Source: Acidobacteriota bacterium
GTDB lineage: Bacteria; Acidobacteriota; UBA6911; RPQK01; JAPXNP01
Assembly: GCA_030597245.1 (NCBI GenBank)
Contig: JAUVSF010000005.1
Span: 1-32,554, forward strand
Reading direction: 5' to 3'
Length of the DNA: 32,554 nt
Shown: in pieces, positions 1-7,500 of the stretch
How positions within the stretch are numbered: the stretch's first letter is position 1
Layout of the letters: every line of letters starts with the position of its first letter
Notes under the pieces: model-generated
Told to the model about the DNA's origin: nothing
The model's input: the letters and a program-made list of their open reading frames with translations, nothing else
Databases searched by the model: none
Position numbers and translations under genes: made by a program

Positions 1-222
1 CAGGAGGGGTATGATCTTGTGCTTCTGAAAAAAGTTGCGGGTTTTACTCGGATTCCGGTGATTGCGTCAGGTGGTGCAGGCTCGCCGGAACATCTTCTCT
101 CGGCGCTTAGGGACGGCGAAGCGGATGCGGTTCTGGCCGCTAGTATCTTTCATTACGAGCGCTATTCGATAGCTGAAGTCAAGGAGTTCTTGAGCAAGGA
201 AGGTGTGGTGGTCAGACAGTGA
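1..222 (+). CDS. hisF: Imidazole glycerol phosphate synthase cyclase subunit HisF, C-terminal fragment
   Basis: The reading frame is open from the first base, so the gene enters from outside the window and only about 73 C-terminal residues are present. HisF is the cyclase half of IGP synthase: it converts PRFAR plus ammonia from HisH into imidazole glycerol phosphate and AICAR in histidine biosynthesis, in the cytoplasm. The visible part carries the typical end of the (beta/alpha)8 barrel: IPVIASGGAGSPEH, which is the phosphate-binding glycine strand, then ADAVLAASIFH and the closing helix with VKEFL. The stop codon overlaps the GTG start of hisIE in a GTGA junction, so the two genes are translationally coupled in one his operon. 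Identification is secure; the N-terminal half cannot be judged. Confidence 0.93.
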   Translation, partial: QEGYDLVLLKKVAGFTRIPVIASGGAGSPEHLLSALRDGEADAVLAASIFHYERYSIAEVKEFLSKEGVVVRQ

Positions 223-842
223 GAGAAGTTGATATAGAGGCTCTGGATTGGGATAAGTCAGGCGGGCTGATACCTGCAGTCATTCAAGACATCGGCACTG
301 GATCAGTCCTGATGGTGGGCTATATGAACCGCGAGGCGCTGAAAGAAACCTTTGATGCCGGAAAGGTAACCTTTTTCAGTCGAAGTAGAAAGCAGCTTTG
401 GACAAAGGGGGAGACTTCAGGTAACTACCTCATCTTCAAAGGAATTCAGACGGACTGCGATGCGGATGCACTCCTCATTCAAGCTGAACCGTGCGGGCCA
501 ACCTGTCATCGAGGGACTGTCACATGTTTTCAGGATGAGGCGCGGTTCAAGGGTATTACTTTTTTGAATCACCTGGAGAGTCTAATCATAAGCCGGAAGC
601 AGGAAATGCCTGAAGGTTCGTACACGGCTCATCTGTTCAGTTGCGGTCTCCCTCAGATCAGCAAGAAACTGGGGGAAGAGGCGATTGAGGTCATAGTTTC
701 AGTCCTTCAGGACCGACAGCAGACGCTCGAGGAGACTGCGGATTTGCTGTACCACCTGCTCGTCTTTCTGGTTGAAAGGAAAGTCAGCCTTGATGAAGTC
801 GTTGACGAACTGGAACGAAGGCATGGGGGGGGGAATCGGTGA
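219..842 (+). CDS. hisI: Bifunctional phosphoribosyl-AMP cyclohydrolase / phosphoribosyl-ATP pyrophosphatase HisIE
   Basis: This fused enzyme catalyses steps 2 and 3 of histidine synthesis: the HisE part removes pyrophosphate from PR-ATP and the HisI part opens the adenine ring of PR-AMP. Residues 1-110 are HisI: LIPAVIQD, YMNREAL, SRSRKQLWTKGETSG and the metal-binding set QTDCDADALL plus CGPTCH. Residues about 115-207 are HisE: PEGSYTAHLF, KKLGEEAIEVI and the helix ETADLLYHLLVFL, ending ERRHGG. The length of 207 residues is normal for the fusion. The GTG start lies inside the hisF stop (4-nt overlap). It is the last gene of the operon seen here: a heptanucleotide repeat array begins 8 nt after the stop and no more plus-strand genes follow for 2 kb. 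All key residues appear intact. Confidence 0.96.
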   Translation: MREVDIEALDWDKSGGLIPAVIQDIGTGSVLMVGYMNREALKETFDAGKVTFFSRSRKQLWTKGETSGNYLIFKGIQTDCDADALLIQAEPCGPTCHRGTVTCFQDEARFKGITFLNHLESLIISRKQEMPEGSYTAHLFSCGLPQISKKLGEEAIEVIVSVLQDRQQTLEETADLLYHLLVFLVERKVSLDEVVDELERRHGGGNR

Positions 843-850
843 TCGAGGCA

Positions 851-910
851 AGTAAGTAGTAAGTAGTAAGTAGTAAGTAGTAAGTAGTAAGTAGTAAGTA
901 GTAAGTAGTA
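851..910. repeat. Perfect heptanucleotide tandem array, AGTAGTA x 8
   Basis: After a 4-nt partial unit, eight uninterrupted copies of the 7-mer AGTAGTA fill these 60 bases, starting eight bases after the hisIE stop. Because 7 is not a multiple of 3, the plus strand meets TAG in every frame, while the minus strand is open in all frames and produces meaningless Leu/Thr/Tyr-rich reading frames. It is one of several arrays of the same period but different unit in this window. Confidence 0.95.
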
Positions 911-1107
911 CGCCTGACCGTTGGAACTGCACGCCTAGACTTTGTCGTAAGCTTAATCGTAAACTTCGTCGGAAACTGGGTGGGATGGACCGACAAGGAT
1001 GACGACAAAGCTCGCGACAAAGGGGAGGCTGTGGTAAGTGATCGGTAATCAGGGTGGAGCCAGGAACCTGAGGGCTGGGTGGGCTGTTGCTCAAACCGCG
1101 CCAGCCC

Positions 1108-1271
1108 AAGCTCGAAATCCGAAGATCGAAACAAGTTCTAAATGAAAAAGTCTAAGGTCTAAACACCTTGAAGTGACTGTTTCTAAATAGCTTATCAGCA
1201 ACAGCCTGTTTCAGTCATTAGATATTTGAGCTTGAGATTTGTTTCGAATTTCGAGCTTCGAACTTCGGATT
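1108..1271. repeat. Dispersed ~165-bp inverted-arm element, copy 1
   Basis: The left arm carries heptad-like GAAGATCGAAACAA; the right arm carries TTCGAAT, TTCGAGC, TTCGAAC and TTCGGAT in perfect 7-nt register (1243-1270). The arms are reverse-complement-like, so the unit could fold back. The core (for example AAACACC..GAAGTG, then CCTGTTTCAGTC and GAGCTTGAGA) aligns with 8808-8977 over the whole length, with substitutions and small gaps. No open reading frame inside looks coding. Confidence 0.8.
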
Positions 1272-1298
1272 TGGCGGGGTAGTCGGTCAAGAAGATAT

Positions 1299-1325
1299 AC
1301 CACCAAGGCACCAAGCACACCAAGA
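1299..1325. repeat. Half-copy of a 9-nt-phased CACCAAG element
   Basis: Three successive 9-mers, ACCACCAAG, GCACCAAGC and ACACCAAGA, match the arm of the complete palindrome at 10204-10280. No complementary right arm follows, so this looks like a truncated copy. Three tandem copies of the 8-mer CAATACTC lie 40 nt further on (1365-1388). Confidence 0.7.
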
Positions 1326-1401
1326 AAAAGTCAGCCGCAGAACGGGAGAATCTCTACAAGCCCTCAATACTCCAATACTCCAATACTCCAAGACCCAACC
1401 C

Positions 1402-2382
1402 TCATGCCAAGATTTGGCCATGAGAAGCTTCCTCGTAGCGTTTGCCGGTTCGAAAAGCCTCCACGAAAGAATCCTCGGATCGGTGAAACTCGTCGGTTGT
1501 GCCCTGAAATCTGATATGGCCATCCTTCAGGAGCACAATTCGATCCGAGACGATCTCGAGGCATTTGAGATCATGAGTGACGACGACAGAAGTTAGATCC
1601 TCCTTGTCGCCAAGTTTTCGGATCAATCGACTGAGACTCTTCCCTATGATCGGGTCCACCCCCGTGGTGGGTTCGTCGTACAGAATGACATCGGGGTTAA
1701 TAGCGATTGAGCGCGCTATTGCGACTTGTTTCTTGGCGCCGACTCCCAGTTCGTCGTAAACAAAGTCACCCATTCCGTCCAGTTCCACCGCTTCGAGAAG
1801 GTAGTCAACTCGCTCCTTGATTTCGCTTTCAGTTAGCACCCCGCGCTCCCGCAGGGGATAGGCGATGTTCTCACTAACGTTGAGAAAATCGAAAAACGCG
1901 CCGCTCTGGAAGACATACGACACACGCTTCCTGATTTCCAGGAGTTCGTCTTCACCTAGGTGGCCCAGGTCGACGCCTTCAAAGAGAATTAACCCGGAAT
2001 CAGGTTTCAAAAAGCCTGCCAGCAACTTAAGAAGTACACTCTTTCCGGTACCGCTTCTTCCGAGAACGCCAAGTACCTCTCCGCAGTGCACTGAAAGAGT
2101 GATCCCTTCCAGGACTGGGTGATCAAACGCCTTTCTGACGTTGATAACTTCTATCAGGGGGAATTCTCCGCGCTCGCCACATCCTGCCGGCTCCGTCTCC
2201 TCCTGTTCGGAAACGCTACCCGGCTTGCCCAGGAAACGTCGAACCAGAATAGAGAGGAGAATGATGGCGTACGTCGAAAATAAAAGAAGCAGGAAGAGCT
2301 TGAAGACCTGCATTAGGACTCTTACAAACAGGGTACGCCAGCCCGGATGAGGCCGCCTGATTCCCGTATCTAAACGGTCCAC
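1402..2382 (-). CDS. MlaF-like ABC transporter ATP-binding protein with N-terminal membrane helix
   Basis: This is an ABC ATPase most like MlaF/Mkl, the cytoplasmic ATPase of phospholipid (Mla) import systems. Visible motifs: Walker A GRSGTGKS (108-115), Q-loop VFQSGAFFD (157-165) followed by the MlaF-typical NVSENIAYPLRE, Walker B VILYDEP (232-238), GVDP D-loop and the H-loop His270. Two things are odd. The ABC signature, usually LSGGM in this group, reads LGVGA (212-216). Residues 24-50 form a strongly hydrophobic helix, which ordinary MlaF proteins lack. No MlaE permease or MlaD substrate-binding gene lies beside it, so the partners are unknown. The GTG start at 2382 has no clear ribosome site; an ATG at 2313 (residue 24) with a weak AAGAG upstream is an equally good start and keeps the helix. 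ATPase identity is sure; the Mla assignment is an inference. Confidence 0.82.
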   Translation of the reverse strand: MDRLDTGIRRPHPGWRTLFVRVLMQVFKLFLLLLFSTYAIILLSILVRRFLGKPGSVSEQEETEPAGCGERGEFPLIEVINVRKAFDHPVLEGITLSVHCGEVLGVLGRSGTGKSVLLKLLAGFLKPDSGLILFEGVDLGHLGEDELLEIRKRVSYVFQSGAFFDFLNVSENIAYPLRERGVLTESEIKERVDYLLEAVELDGMGDFVYDELGVGAKKQVAIARSIAINPDVILYDEPTTGVDPIIGKSLSRLIRKLGDKEDLTSVVVTHDLKCLEIVSDRIVLLKDGHIRFQGTTDEFHRSEDSFVEAFRTGKRYEEASHGQILA

Positions 2383-2425
2383 CGGCTCTAGAGATAGCCG
2401 GCCAGGTCGTTATCAGGCTGAGGCC

Positions 2426-2764
2426 TCAGTGCCGAATCTGAAATCTGGTTAACTTGCGAGCCATTTCCTTTTTCTGTTTGGTATCGCTTTTGCGATACTC
2501 CTTGAGCCAGTTCCGCAAGTCATTCGGGTTCATTTCAAGGACCTCACAGACCCAGTGAAAACTACCGGGCCGATTCTCGTATGAATAAAACCAATCAAGG
2601 GCGTCTTGGCGCCATTCTTCCCATTCTTTGTTGGAAGCCTTTTTCGGCGCGACAATATCTCTGAAGGCTTGGAGCAGAATTCCAAGAGCCAGATTCCTTA
2701 ATGAGGGTTCAGGCTTCTTCGTTTGTGGATATAGTCCTTCGCTCTCTAGTGCTGATGTTCTCAT
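2426..2764 (-). CDS. Small conserved-type hypothetical protein, possibly DNA-binding
   Basis: The protein has 112 residues and no signal peptide or membrane segment. It is rich in charge, ending in a basic stretch (about 92-112, with KKEMARKLTRF). The middle (about 53-87) reads ALDWFYSYENRPGSFHWVCE followed by a helix with NPNDLRNWL. This resembles small proteins in which an F..(V/I)CE.LG.(D/N)P..LR stretch forms a helix-turn-helix-like unit, so DNA binding is possible but unproven. The gene lies 43 bp upstream of the MlaF-like gene on the same strand and may be cotranscribed with it. The ATG at 2764 has no visible Shine-Dalgarno sequence. The clean reading frame and amino-acid composition support a real gene; function is unknown. 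Confidence 0.6.
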   Translation of the reverse strand: MRTSALESEGLYPQTKKPEPSLRNLALGILLQAFRDIVAPKKASNKEWEEWRQDALDWFYSYENRPGSFHWVCEVLEMNPNDLRNWLKEYRKSDTKQKKEMARKLTRFQIRH

Positions 2765-2910
2765 AATTTTCTGTTATACCGTCCTTCAAATCGGAAAATC
2801 GGAGAGTTCGAGTTACTGGAAAAAAGCTTTTTACCAGATTTTGACAAAAAAACCTAGAACTTTCTTAACTTTTTCCATCCAATGGTTTGATGCAAGTCGA
2901 AGGGGAAAAG

Positions 2911-2939
2911 TTTCGATCCGTAGAAATTTCCGCTACAAT
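2911..2939 (+). promoter_or_regulatory. Candidate sigma-70 promoter for tpx
   Basis: TTTCGA (2911-2916) and TACAAT (2934-2939) are separated by 17 nt. The -10 box matches five of six consensus positions and the -35 only three. Transcription would start about 20 nt before the tpx ATG, leaving room for the GAGGAG ribosome site at 2955-2960. An alternative TTGACA at 2842-2847 has no good -10 partner. Confidence 0.4.
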
Positions 2940-2966
2940 GTCGCTTTCTTTCTTGAGGAGTAGAGA

Positions 2967-3488
2967 ATGAGCGTCGAAAGACAGAATGCAGTAACGCTGA
3001 AGGGTCAACCGCTTACGCTGGTTGGACCGGAACTGAAAGCTGGGGATCAAGCTCCTGATTTTCAAGTAGTGGGAACAAATCTGAAGCCCCTGACATTAGC
3101 CGATACCGGAGGCAAGGCCAGGATCTTCAGTGTGGTGCCTTCCCTTGACACTCCGTTGTGCGATTCACAGACCCGACGTTTCAATAAGGAAGCCGCGGAG
3201 TTGAAGGGTGCCAAGATCTATACCGTGAGCATGGATCTTCCATTTGCCCAGAGCCGCTGGTGTGCCGCCGCCGGAGTTGGAAGGTTGGTGATGCTTTCGG
3301 ACCACAGAAACGCCAGTTTTGGTGAGAATTACGGGACGCTGATCAAGGAACTGAGGCTCGATGCGCGTGCAATTTTTGTTGTAGACGAAAGCGGCACCAT
3401 TCGTCACGCAGAGTATGTAGGAGAAGTTGGCGATCATCCGGATTACGATGCCGCACTTGAGGCGGCCAAGAAGATTCTTGGAGCATAG
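2967..3488 (+). CDS. tpx: Thiol peroxidase (Tpx-type peroxiredoxin)
   Basis: Tpx reduces hydrogen peroxide and alkyl hydroperoxides with electrons from thioredoxin. The 173-residue length is normal. The peroxidatic cysteine is C65 in SLDTPLCDSQTRRFN, which is the family motif. The resolving cysteine is C99 in FAQSRWC, at the expected spacing for an atypical 2-Cys enzyme. The C-terminal strand AIFVVDESGTIRHAEYV is also standard. The ATG at 2967 follows GAGGAG with good spacing. The stop codon shares one base with the GTG start of the M20 peptidase (TAGTG), so the two are probably cotranslated. That pairing has no obvious functional logic. There is no sign of an export signal, so it should act in the cytoplasm. 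Identification is secure. Confidence 0.95.
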   Translation: MSVERQNAVTLKGQPLTLVGPELKAGDQAPDFQVVGTNLKPLTLADTGGKARIFSVVPSLDTPLCDSQTRRFNKEAAELKGAKIYTVSMDLPFAQSRWCAAAGVGRLVMLSDHRNASFGENYGTLIKELRLDARAIFVVDESGTIRHAEYVGEVGDHPDYDAALEAAKKILGA

Positions 3489-5026
3489 TGCGTAAATTTG
3501 TCGCTCTCCTGACTGTGTCGTTCGTTCTCAGCGTTCAGGGCGGATTGAGTTCACAGTCTGTGGGTGGGCTGGAGGCGGCCCGCAATTACGTTGACAAGCA
3601 TTGGGCTGAAGTTCTCGAGGAGTTTGTGGCCCTCCTCAAGATTCCGAATATTGCCTCGAATCGGGAAGACCTGTGGAGAAATGCCAGAGTTCTACTCGAT
3701 ATGTTGTCGAAGAGGGGTGTCGCAGCCGAAATACTGGAGGCTGGCGGAGCCCCTTTTGTAATAGGAAGTCTGGAGGCGCCTCAGGCACAGGGGACCCTTC
3801 TCTTGTACGCCCATTACGATGGGCAACCTGTAGACCCGGCTCGCTGGACCGGATCTCACCCTTTTGAGCCGGTATTGCGAGACGCCGGCCTCGATGATGG
3901 TGGTGCCGTCATCCCCCTGCCGGTCGTTGAACGTCCGAATGACGATTGGAGGCTTTACGCGCGGTCTGCTTCCGATGACAAAGCGCCGATCGTGGCAATG
4001 CTTGTGGCTCTGGACGCCTTGAGAGCCAGTGGTGTTCCTCTCACTTTCAATCTACGGTTTCTCTTTGAAGGAGAGGAGGAAGCGGGCTCACCCAATTTGC
4101 AGGAGTTTCTGAAGCAATACGGCACCCGACTGGCATCCGATGCTGTGCTCGTCGCCGATGGACCTGTCTTTATTACAGGTGAACCCACGCTGTACTTTGG
4201 CGCCCGTGGGATCACTACTCTCGAAATCACTGTATACGGAGCCAGACACCCTCTGCACAGTGGGCACTATGGCAATTGGGCGCCAAACCCGGCAATGATG
4301 CTGGCCGAACTCTTATCATCGATGAAGGATTCCGATGGGAGAGTCCAAGTTGCAGGGTTCTACGACGGTATTGTGCCTTTGAGTCCACTGGAACGCACCT
4401 ATCTGGACCGCATTCCAAGAGTCGAGGCGCAGTTAATGGCGGATCTTTGGATAGCTCAGCCGGAAACCTCCGCCCGCCTGGTTGAATCTATTAACCTGCC
4501 TTCGCTGAATGTACGAGGCATGAATAGCGGATGGGTGGGTGAGCAAGCTCGTACGATAATCCCAGATTCTGCTACGGCTTCGTTGGACTTGCGGCTGGTT
4601 CACGGGATTGACCCATCGGTTCAGGAGGACCGGGTGATAAACCATATCCGTCAAAACGGATACCGGGTTGTCGGGGAGGAACCGGACGCGATGACTCGTG
4701 CCGAGAGTCCGAAACTTGCCCGCGTTGTGCGCGGCAGAGGATATCCGGCATATCGATCTCCGATGGAACTTCCCCTGTGTCGAAGGATGGTTGACTCGAT
4801 GGAAGAGTCGTTCGAAAGTATTGTCGTTCTTCCGACTCTTGGCGGGAGTGTACCGCTCTATCTTTTCCATAAGGTGTTGGGAGTCGATGCGATTATCGGA
4901 GTCCCGATCGTCAATCCGGACAACAATCAACATAGCCCAAACGAGAATCTGCGGTTGGGTAACTTCTTTAGCGGTATCGAGACCTTCGCTGTTCTTTTCT
5001 CATCGAAGGCCGAAGAATCTCGGTGA
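3488..5026 (+). CDS. Exported M20-family metallopeptidase (carnosinase-like dipeptidase)
   Basis: M20 enzymes are two-zinc hydrolases that cleave dipeptides or N-acylated amino acids. Residues 1-22 form a signal peptide (MRKFVALLTVSFVLSVQGGL), so the enzyme should be periplasmic or secreted. Metal and catalytic residues are visible: H109 and D111 in YAHYDGQPVDP, the bridging Asp in ARSASDDKAP (163 or 164), the general base Glu in LFEGEEEAGS (about 195-198), D224 in VADG, and the late His in NNQHSPNENL. The lid domain starts with HPLHSGHYGNWAPNP. The YAHYDGQPVDP form and 512-residue length match the carnosinase/beta-Ala-Xaa dipeptidase branch. Substrate is not predictable. The GTG start overlaps the tpx stop by one base. 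Together with the M19 dipeptidase at 7501-8562 it brackets a membrane transporter, suggesting peptide or amino-acid scavenging. Confidence 0.9.
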   Translation: MRKFVALLTVSFVLSVQGGLSSQSVGGLEAARNYVDKHWAEVLEEFVALLKIPNIASNREDLWRNARVLLDMLSKRGVAAEILEAGGAPFVIGSLEAPQAQGTLLLYAHYDGQPVDPARWTGSHPFEPVLRDAGLDDGGAVIPLPVVERPNDDWRLYARSASDDKAPIVAMLVALDALRASGVPLTFNLRFLFEGEEEAGSPNLQEFLKQYGTRLASDAVLVADGPVFITGEPTLYFGARGITTLEITVYGARHPLHSGHYGNWAPNPAMMLAELLSSMKDSDGRVQVAGFYDGIVPLSPLERTYLDRIPRVEAQLMADLWIAQPETSARLVESINLPSLNVRGMNSGWVGEQARTIIPDSATASLDLRLVHGIDPSVQEDRVINHIRQNGYRVVGEEPDAMTRAESPKLARVVRGRGYPAYRSPMELPLCRRMVDSMEESFESIVVLPTLGGSVPLYLFHKVLGVDAIIGVPIVNPDNNQHSPNENLRLGNFFSGIETFAVLFSSKAEESR

Positions 5027-5075
5027 ATCGACTCCGTTCTCCAGCCCGTGCGATTGATACCACCTAAGATCTTCG

Positions 5076-5543
5076 TTGGGGACCGTGGCGCTGGAGGGGG
5101 CCAGAGATCAGAGATCGCTTGCAGGCTCGGCTGTGGATTGGCAGAATACTCGCGTGTCGGAAGACTCCCCAAGGATAGACCCGCTATATAGGAACGCCCT
5201 GAGAGAGGCTAAGATCATTCTTCTCACTTGGGCAGTTTTCCTGATCTATACCGTCACCTATTGTTACCTTTATGGGTACCTGTCTCATGAAGGAACTCCT
5301 GAATCGACCGGGCCGGACATAGGCGCGCTTGTAGGCCCTCTGTCGAGTTTCAACCGTGATCCGGCATCTCTCACCACTCCACTGGGGCTGGCCATCCCGG
5401 ATTGGGTTTTCTACGGCGTTGTCTTGCCTTGGGTTCTTTGTATTCTCTTTAGTCTGTGGTTCTGTCTTTTCTACTTTAAAGAAGACGATCTTGGCTCAGA
5501 TGGGGCCTTACGGGGGGACGGAGTTCCAGATGACGTCCACTAA
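5076..5543 (+). CDS. YhdT-like (DUF997) small membrane protein, symporter partner
   Basis: The protein has two hydrophobic helices: ILLTWAVFLIYTVTYCYLYG (about 48-67) and a second at about 111-133 that begins WVFYGVVLPWVLCILF. The conserved WVF.G...PW.LC.LF..WF pattern followed by KEDDLG is characteristic of the YhdT/DUF997 family, whose genes usually sit directly before an SSS-family sodium symporter such as PanF, as here. A role as an accessory subunit is inferred from this pairing. The frame opens at a TTG (5076), but the first 26 residues look non-conserved; GTG at 5154 (VSEDSPRIDPLYRN...) is the more likely start and gives 129 residues. The end of the gene overlaps the preferred start of the symporter by 14 nt, implying coupled translation. 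Confidence 0.78.
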   Translation: MGTVALEGARDQRSLAGSAVDWQNTRVSEDSPRIDPLYRNALREAKIILLTWAVFLIYTVTYCYLYGYLSHEGTPESTGPDIGALVGPLSSFNRDPASLTTPLGLAIPDWVFYGVVLPWVLCILFSLWFCLFYFKEDDLGSDGALRGDGVPDDVH

Positions 5544-7407
5544 CCCGATCACAATAGCCACCTTTCTGGTCTACATCGCAGGTGTTTTTGTCCTGGCTGC
5601 GCTTTCACATCGCTTCCTGGCAAAGAAAGAGTTCCTGACTGAGTACTTTCTGGGAAGTCGCGGGCTCCGGAGTTGGTCGCTGGCCTTCGCCTTCGCGGCG
5701 ACAGCGACTTCCGGAGGGAGTTTTATCGGCTTCCCCTCGCTCATCTATAGTTATGGATGGATCCTCGCTTTCTGGATTAGCAGCTATTTGATCTACCCGC
5801 TTTGCGCAATGGGAGGCATGGGCAAACGGTTGAATCAGGTGGCTCGAAAAAGTGGAGCGATTACAATACCGGACGTTCTCCGAGATCGTTTTGAATCTCC
5901 TGCTCTCGGCTTGTTCACTACCTGCACGATTCTGCTTTTCACAACCTGTAATCTTGTCGCTCAGTTCCAGGCCGGCGCACTTATCGTCGAGGAGACTTTC
6001 AACCTGCCTGAAAGCTGGGGATACATTGTGGGCCTGCTGGTTTTTGCTGCAGTTGTCGTCATCTACACTGCCTATGGTGGTTTCCGGGCAGTGGTCTGGA
6101 CAGACGTTATGCAGGGTGTGGTGATGGCCGTTGGTGTTGTGTTTCTCCTACCGGTCATAGTCAGTCAGGTGGGGGGGCTGGATCAGGTGGTTGAGAGACT
6201 CAAGGCACAGCCGCCAACGTTGGTTACGTCGATTCCCGGAGAAAACAATGATCTTGCTTTCATATTGAGAAGGGACTCCTATCAGTCTGTTCCGATCGTT
6301 GGCCTTCAGTATGTAGTCTCGGAAGCTACTCTGGACTATCCGAGGGCCACTCTTGAAGAAGGCACGTCTGAACAGGGTTGGGTGATTCAAGTGGAACTGG
6401 CAACTGACGAAAGTTCTCATGTCCTCACAACCGCACGAGAGGTCAAAGAAACTGTTATGAGTGACCCTGTCCTCGGCGACCTGCTGCGAGTTGAACTGGC
6501 GTACGAGAACGATGGCACCAGGGAGGTAGGTCCGTTTGCCACCGTGCACTTCGCTAGGGGTGAAGAGCGTCTGTTTGGGCCTGGAAGAAGGCCTGATGGG
6601 CTCCCGTTTCATCCTTTGGGCCTCGCTATCTCTTATTTCCTGATGTGGGCGATCACGGCGATGGGCCAACCGGGAATGATGGTCAGGCTGATGGCATTCA
6701 AAGACAGTAAGACTTTGAAGAGAGCAATGCTGATTGTAACGGCATACTTCGCAGTGATTTATATCCCTCTGGTTTTCATCTTCACGGCGGCAAGGATCCT
6801 CCTCCCGTACATTCCACCTGAAAGCGCCGATAAGGCCATGGTGCTGGTGGCCACGCGGATTGTAGGCAACCTGGGGCCGTGGCATGCTGTTTTGGCTGCT
6901 GTATTTGTAGCAGCCCCATTCGCAGCCGTCATGTCTACGGTAGACAGTTTCCTGCTTTTGATCAGCTCTTCAATCGTCCGCGACATCTACCAAAGGTCGA
7001 TTAATCCGAACGTCACCGAAAAGGTGGCCAAGTGGACGAGCTATGTAACTACTGTAATTGTGGGAGTTATCGTAACTCTACTGGCAACTCGTACCATTGA
7101 CTTCCTGCAGTACATTGTTGTCTTCACCAGCAGTGGTTTCGCGTGCACCTTTCTGGCCCCGACCTTGCTCGGGATCTATTGGAAAGACATGACTCGGGAG
7201 GGCGCTTTGGCGTCTGCGATCGGAGGTCTGGGAGTCATTTTGGTATTTTTCTTACCGACCCTGTTTGGTGGAAGCCGAGTCAATCTTTTCGGATTGCATC
7301 CGGTCGTCTGGGGTTTGGCAGCCTCTTTTCTTCTTGGCTTCATCGTTAGTCGGCTTACAGGGCCATCACCCGGCCATCTTGTGCGACGGTATTTCTATGT
7401 AAGCTAG
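5530..7407 (+). CDS. Sodium:solute symporter (SSS family) with an extra loop domain
   Basis: This integral membrane protein belongs to the SSS family, which couples sodium influx to uptake of a solute. The N-terminus has EYFLGSRGL, typical of the first cytoplasmic loop, and AFAATATSGGSFIGFP for the first broken helix. AAVMSTVDSFLLLISSS (about 465-481) is the second family signature and Na-site region. I chose ATG 5530 because GGAG precedes it by six bases; the frame extends upstream to 5356 but that part overlaps the preceding gene. From 5530 the protein has 625 residues, longer than the usual ~480-550. The excess is a hydrophilic stretch at about 242-352, between QVGGLDQVVERL and the helix after GPGRRPDGLPF. 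Substrate is unknown: the YhdT-like partner recalls pantothenate carriers, the flanking dipeptidases suggest amino acids or peptides. Confidence 0.9.
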   Translation: MTSTNPITIATFLVYIAGVFVLAALSHRFLAKKEFLTEYFLGSRGLRSWSLAFAFAATATSGGSFIGFPSLIYSYGWILAFWISSYLIYPLCAMGGMGKRLNQVARKSGAITIPDVLRDRFESPALGLFTTCTILLFTTCNLVAQFQAGALIVEETFNLPESWGYIVGLLVFAAVVVIYTAYGGFRAVVWTDVMQGVVMAVGVVFLLPVIVSQVGGLDQVVERLKAQPPTLVTSIPGENNDLAFILRRDSYQSVPIVGLQYVVSEATLDYPRATLEEGTSEQGWVIQVELATDESSHVLTTAREVKETVMSDPVLGDLLRVELAYENDGTREVGPFATVHFARGEERLFGPGRRPDGLPFHPLGLAISYFLMWAITAMGQPGMMVRLMAFKDSKTLKRAMLIVTAYFAVIYIPLVFIFTAARILLPYIPPESADKAMVLVATRIVGNLGPWHAVLAAVFVAAPFAAVMSTVDSFLLLISSSIVRDIYQRSINPNVTEKVAKWTSYVTTVIVGVIVTLLATRTIDFLQYIVVFTSSGFACTFLAPTLLGIYWKDMTREGALASAIGGLGVILVFFLPTLFGGSRVNLFGLHPVVWGLAASFLLGFIVSRLTGPSPGHLVRRYFYVS

Positions 7408-7432
7408 TTGATGCACGCCAATGTGATGATTT

Positions 7433-7480
7433 AGCCACTGATTCACAGAATACGGGTCTGTGTTCTAGTGTTTAGTGGCT
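7433..7480. repeat. Imperfect palindrome between convergent genes (9-nt-phased family)
   Basis: AGCCACT (7433-7439) pairs with AGTGGCT (7474-7480), and an inner stem CACAGA (7444-7449) pairs with TCTGTG (7457-7462). On the minus strand the arm reads GCCACTAAA then CACTAGAAC, the same 9-nt phase as the elements at 10204-10280 and 20206-20275. It occupies most of the 93-bp gap between two converging genes and may act as a bidirectional transcription barrier; there is no U-tract. Confidence 0.75.
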
Positions 7481-7500
7481 GGCGGAGGGTGACGTTCAGA

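Larger units (their letters stand above)
911..1401. other. Gene-free convergent spacer made of degenerate repeats
   Basis: No credible gene lies between hisIE (plus) and the MlaF-like gene (minus). From left to right the spacer holds unrecognised sequence (911-1030), a GGTAATC unit followed by AGGGTG (1038-1060) that also ends the array near 8606-8650, copy 1 of a dispersed ~165-bp element (1108-1271), half of a 9-nt-phased palindrome (1299-1325), and three copies of the 8-mer CAATACTC (1365-1388). I see no clean rho-independent terminator. Confidence 0.75.

Noticed and set aside
699-1134. Minus-strand open frames rich in Leu, Thr and Tyr across the AGTAGTA array
   Set aside because: They arise because the reverse complement of the 7-mer has no stop codon in any frame; they have no ribosome site and no protein-like composition outside the repeat.
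5356-5529. N-terminal extension of the symporter frame
   Set aside because: It overlaps the conserved second helix of the YhdT-like gene in another frame, and ATG 5530 has a good GGAG ribosome site.
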